Shown here one piece after another: positions 60,554-64,000 of a DNA stretch of 64,000 nucleotides (within the stretch, counting starts at the first letter, position 1; every line of letters starts with the position of its first letter). The stretch is taken from the NCBI GenBank assembly GCA_900180385.1, contig FXLX01000005.1:1-64000 (forward strand), written 5' to 3'. Source of the stretch: an uncultured Candidatus Thioglobus sp. Its GTDB lineage: Bacteria > Pseudomonadota > Gammaproteobacteria > PS1 > Pseudothioglobaceae. The position numbers and the translations under genes are program-made. Under the pieces are notes generated by a model, which saw nothing but the letters and a program-made list of their open reading frames with translations, had not been told where the DNA came from and made no database searches.

Positions 60554-61629
60554 AATACAGCGACTGGGTATGAACCCAAAATGCTCATTTTTTGCACGCG
60601 ATTATCTACTTCAGCCAATGCCGATTTGACTTTAACATTATCTTGATGACCTTCAATATCGATCAAGAATAAATATTCCCACTTAACCCCAGGAATTGGG
60701 TGGCGAGCAAGCTGCACCATATTAATACCTTGATCTTTAAATGGCTCAAGCAAATCTAGTAAAGCGCCAGATTCATGCTTGGTAACTACTAAAATAGAAG
60801 TTTTGTCTTCACCTGACGGCTCAACAAATTCTTTGCTTAAAATTAAGAAACGAGTGGTATTTCCAGTTCGATCTTCAATATTTTTAGCAATTCTCTCCAA
60901 GCCATACAGGCTTAGCGCTGCCTCAGAGGCAATTGCTGCAGCGCCTACTTCATCTTTAACAATTCGTGCTGCTAATGCATTAGAGGAAACTTCCTTTAAA
61001 GCTACATTTGGATAATGATTGGCCAACCAGCGCTGACACTGATCTAGCGCTTGCTGGTGCGCATAGATGGTTTTAATTTCAACAGACTGATCAGCACTCA
61101 TTAACTGGTGTGCAATAGATATTTCTACCTCGCCACAAATCTTAAGATCTTGCGAATACAGCATATCTACCGTGCCGCCAATTACACCATTTGAGGAATT
61201 CTCAATCGGCACAACACCATAGTGTGCATTGCCTTTTTCTACTTGATGGAATATCTCATCGATACTACCACAATCAAGTGTAGATACGCCGTGGCCAAAA
61301 TGCTTTAAGGCGGCTTCTTGAGTGAATGTACCTTCAGGGCCTAAATAAGCAATATTTAATGGTTGCTCTAAGGTAAGACAAGCTGACATAATTTCACGGA
61401 ATATGTATGCCATGTCTTTGTCTTTTAATTGGCTTTCGTTACGCTCAATAATAGAGCGCAACACTTGAGCTTCGCGCTCAGGACGGTAGAAAACACTATT
61501 AACATCTTCTGCTATTTTAACTTCGGCCACTTCGCCTGCCAAATCGGCACGATTACCAATAAGCGTCTGAATTTCTTTATCCAACGCATCAATTTCAATT
61601 CGTAATTCTGCTAGTGTTTTTTTACCCAT
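60550..61629 (-). CDS. pheA: Chorismate mutase/prephenate dehydratase
   Basis: N-terminal CM domain, PDT 'IAYLGPEGTFTQEAALKHFG', C-terminal ACT domain. Confidence 0.96.
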   Translation of the reverse strand: MGKKTLAELRIEIDALDKEIQTLIGNRADLAGEVAEVKIAEDVNSVFYRPEREAQVLRSIIERNESQLKDKDMAYIFREIMSACLTLEQPLNIAYLGPEGTFTQEAALKHFGHGVSTLDCGSIDEIFHQVEKGNAHYGVVPIENSSNGVIGGTVDMLYSQDLKICGEVEISIAHQLMSADQSVEIKTIYAHQQALDQCQRWLANHYPNVALKEVSSNALAARIVKDEVGAAAIASEAALSLYGLERIAKNIEDRTGNTTRFLILSKEFVEPSGEDKTSILVVTKHESGALLDLLEPFKDQGINMVQLARHPIPGVKWEYLFLIDIEGHQDNVKVKSALAEVDNRVQKMSILGSYPVAVL

Positions 61630-62701
61630 GCTGTTTCTCAAAATCTGCCATAAATTCAATTAATGTGTCCACGCCACTCTCTGGCATAGAATTATAAATA
61701 CTAGCGCGCATTCCGCCCACAGACTTATGCCCTTTAAGCGCTAATAAGTTAGCATTATAAGACTTTTCTAGGAACAGTTTATCAAGACTATCATCTGCCA
61801 AAATAAATGGCACATTCATCCATGAGCGATATTTTGGATTAACTGGATTTGAATAAAAATCAGAACTATCAATTGCTGCATAAAGCTTACTGGCTTTGCG
61901 CTCATTAATAGCTTCTATTGCCTTAATGCCACCTTGCTCTTTTAACCACTCAAACACGCGCCCCGCCGCATACCAAGGGAAAGTTGACGGGGTGTTATAC
62001 ATGGAATCATTATTGGCCTGCGTTGCATAATCAAACAAAATAGGTTGTTTTGGCATAGCGTTACCAATTAAATTTTCACGCACTATCACCACCGTTGCAC
62101 CCGCCATGCCAATGTTCTTTTGCGCACCTGCATAGATTACACCAAACTTAGAAACATCAATTTCACGCGACAAAATAGTGGACGACATATCTGCCACAAT
62201 CGGCATATCTACTTCAGGGATAAAATCAAACTCTAGGCCGGCAATAGTTTCATTTGGCGTGTAGTGCAAATAAGCACTATCTTGATCAATATTCCAATTT
62301 GCAAAATCTTCAATGTCAGTAAATTTATTAGCCGTACTGTCTGTACAAATATTCACCTCACAATAACGCTGAGCCTCGGCAATTGCCTTAACTGACCAAT
62401 GCCCCGTATTAACGTAGCTTGCTTTGGTTTTACCTCGTAGTAAATTAATAGGCACCATTGAAAATTGTGCAGAAGCGCCGCCTTGCAAAAATAGCACCTT
62501 GTAGTTATTTGGAATATTCATTAACTCACGCAAGTCTTTTTCGGCCTTTTGCGCAACCTGCATAAAATCAACACCACGATGAGAGATCTCCATTACTGAA
62601 GCTTTGGCATTGCCATACTCTAATAGCTCACCCTGGATTTGACGCAACACCAACTTAGGCAATGCTGCCGGGCCAGCGCTAAAATTATAGATTTCACTCA
62701 T
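61622..62701 (-). CDS. serC: Phosphoserine aminotransferase
   Basis: 'IYNFSAGPAALPKLVLRQIQGEL', 'GVIYAGAQKNIGMAGATVVIV'. Confidence 0.97.
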   Translation of the reverse strand: MSEIYNFSAGPAALPKLVLRQIQGELLEYGNAKASVMEISHRGVDFMQVAQKAEKDLRELMNIPNNYKVLFLQGGASAQFSMVPINLLRGKTKASYVNTGHWSVKAIAEAQRYCEVNICTDSTANKFTDIEDFANWNIDQDSAYLHYTPNETIAGLEFDFIPEVDMPIVADMSSTILSREIDVSKFGVIYAGAQKNIGMAGATVVIVRENLIGNAMPKQPILFDYATQANNDSMYNTPSTFPWYAAGRVFEWLKEQGGIKAIEAINERKASKLYAAIDSSDFYSNPVNPKYRSWMNVPFILADDSLDKLFLEKSYNANLLALKGHKSVGGMRASIYNSMPESGVDTLIEFMADFEKQHG

Positions 62702-62727
62702 TAACAATATTCCTTAAAAATTTCAAT

Positions 62728-63631
62728 TTATTTTACGTTAATATCACTTAAATTTTTGCTTGAAACGCGCTTAGCAATCTCAGCAAAATCCGTAATATAT
62801 TCTAGCGATTTATCTGTATTTCTAACGGCTAGATATAACGTGCGCCATATGCCATTTTTTCCCAACGGTTTTAAGCTGACTTTAGCTTTTTGATCATCCG
62901 TTAGCGCCCACTGCGGCATGGTAACAACCCCTTGATTATTTAACACTAATTGCATCATCATCAACGGTAGTTCAACCTTGCGCGTGGCTTTAGGCGCTAC
63001 CTTAGCTGGTTTTAAAAAATAATTAAACACATCAAGTCGATCATGACTAACCAGATAAGTCAGTAAAGTTTGATCTTTAATGTCGCCAGGGGTTAAATAA
63101 GGTTTTTTTGATAACTCACTATCAGGCGACATCACCATTAGCATTTGATAATCAAACAGCGAAAAATACTCAAACTGCTTATCTTCTACTGGATCCGAGG
63201 TTACCACCATATCCACATCATAATTTTTAAGCGCATCCATTGGCTCAAAACTAAATGCTAATGACAAATCAAAAATCAACCTTGGGTTGTTTTTCTCTAA
63301 ATACATCGAGTGTAGGAATCAACCAATCAAAACAACTATGGCACTCTATGGCAATATTAAGCCGCCCACCTTCAGAATGGACCAGCTGCTTTTCTGTAAT
63401 TTCAATACGAGGTAGCACATCATTAGCCAGCTCTAATAACTTTTTGCCTTGTGGTGTGAGTTTAAAAGGATCAGAATGCCTAACAAAGATTGAGCTATCA
63501 AGTAAATTTTCCAGTTTTTTAATCTGATGCGACAAAGCAGATTGAGTCACAAATAAACTATCTGCAGCACCCGATACATTGCCCTGCATATTAAGCGCTT
63601 GAATTAGTTTTAAATGTGAAATTTAAATCAT
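62728..63631 (-). pseudogene. LysR-family (MetR-like) regulator, frameshifted
   Basis: HTH half 63269..63589 ('ADSLFVTQSALSHQIKKLENLLDSSIFVR') and effector half 62728..63306 lie in different frames; shift at GTTGATTTTTGATTTGTC (one T too many). Confidence 0.8.
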
Positions 63632-63694
63632 GAGTAAAATTCATAATAATTATTAATATTATTATAATGATTAATATTAATAAAACACTATAAT

Positions 63695-63835
63695 ATGCGA
63701 AAAGTTTAAATCCCTGGAAGTTAGTTAAATTCTAACACTGCCCTCGCAACGGTAAAGTCCGATACATATTTAAACAACGAATTAACAACTACGATGGGTG
63801 GTGAGTTAGATTAATGCATCACCGCACAATCTGCT
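63695..63835 (+). ncRNA. Probable cobalamin riboswitch
   Basis: 'TGGAAGTTAGTTAAATTCTAACACTGCCCTCGCAACGGTAA' matches the layout of the cobalamin element core (GGGAA...GGTGnAAnTCC...GCTGnCCCGCAACTGTAA); 3' hairpin GGTGGTGA...GCATCACC; upstream of a TonB-receptor start. Confidence 0.75.
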
Positions 63836-63865
63836 CTCGCTCGTTAACTATTTAACGGAGCAATT

Positions 63866-64000
63866 ATGAATATCAAACAACTTTCTTTAGCAGCTGCAGT
63901 TTCAGCACTAACTTTTACAACAGCAACAAATGCAGTATTAGGCCCTATTCCTATTTATTTAAATACTGAATATAGAACAGATTCTCCAGTAATCGGATCT
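63866..64000 (+). CDS. TonB-dependent receptor N-terminus, partial (BtuB-like)
   Basis: ATG 63866 after ggag RBS; MNIKQLSLAAAVSALTFTTATNAVLGPIPIYLNTEYRTDSPVIGS continues off the window; behind riboswitch-like leader. Confidence 0.6.
   Translation, partial: MNIKQLSLAAAVSALTFTTATNAVLGPIPIYLNTEYRTDSPVIGS

Overview
The window is an AT-rich gammaproteobacterial chromosome segment, mostly housekeeping. By gene content it looks like a sulfur-oxidiser of the SUP05/Thioglobus type; that assignment is inference. Recognisable blocks are rpsA-ihfB-cmk-lysS, uvrC, murA-hisG-hisD, pstSCAB-phoU-phoB-phoR, ffh, lepA, tandem peroxiredoxins, ubiG, acpS-pdxJ-recO-era-rnc, thyA-lgt, ctp-parAB-lepB, aroA-tyrA-hisC-pheA-serC, and tRNA-Lys(TTT) and tRNA-Arg(CCG). 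The main discovery is a solitary integron gene cassette of about 2.2 kb (41740..43948) inserted exactly at the ubiG stop codon. It has one ORF, a 700-aa AAA ATPase with a PrrC/RloC-like layout: Walker A, CPYC zinc-hook-like motif, LSYGEKN signature, Walker B 'ILDDPISSFD' and a candidate C-terminal R-x3-E...H RNase motif. It ends in a foldable attC site. Circularising the cassette restores perfectly complementary R''/R' boxes (TGCTAAC/GTTAGCA), and excising it restores ubiG with the same C-terminus (AGT TAA instead of AGT TAG). No integrase is present in the window. Other notable items are an orphan Cas6/Cmx6-like protein next to rnc, a DsrC-family protein with no cysteines, frameshifted DUF1302, DUF1329 and MetR-like genes, a probable cobalamin riboswitch before a truncated TonB receptor, a dispersed 16-nt intergenic motif with three exact copies, and a long imperfect palindrome upstream of an HNH-like/MazG-like gene pair.
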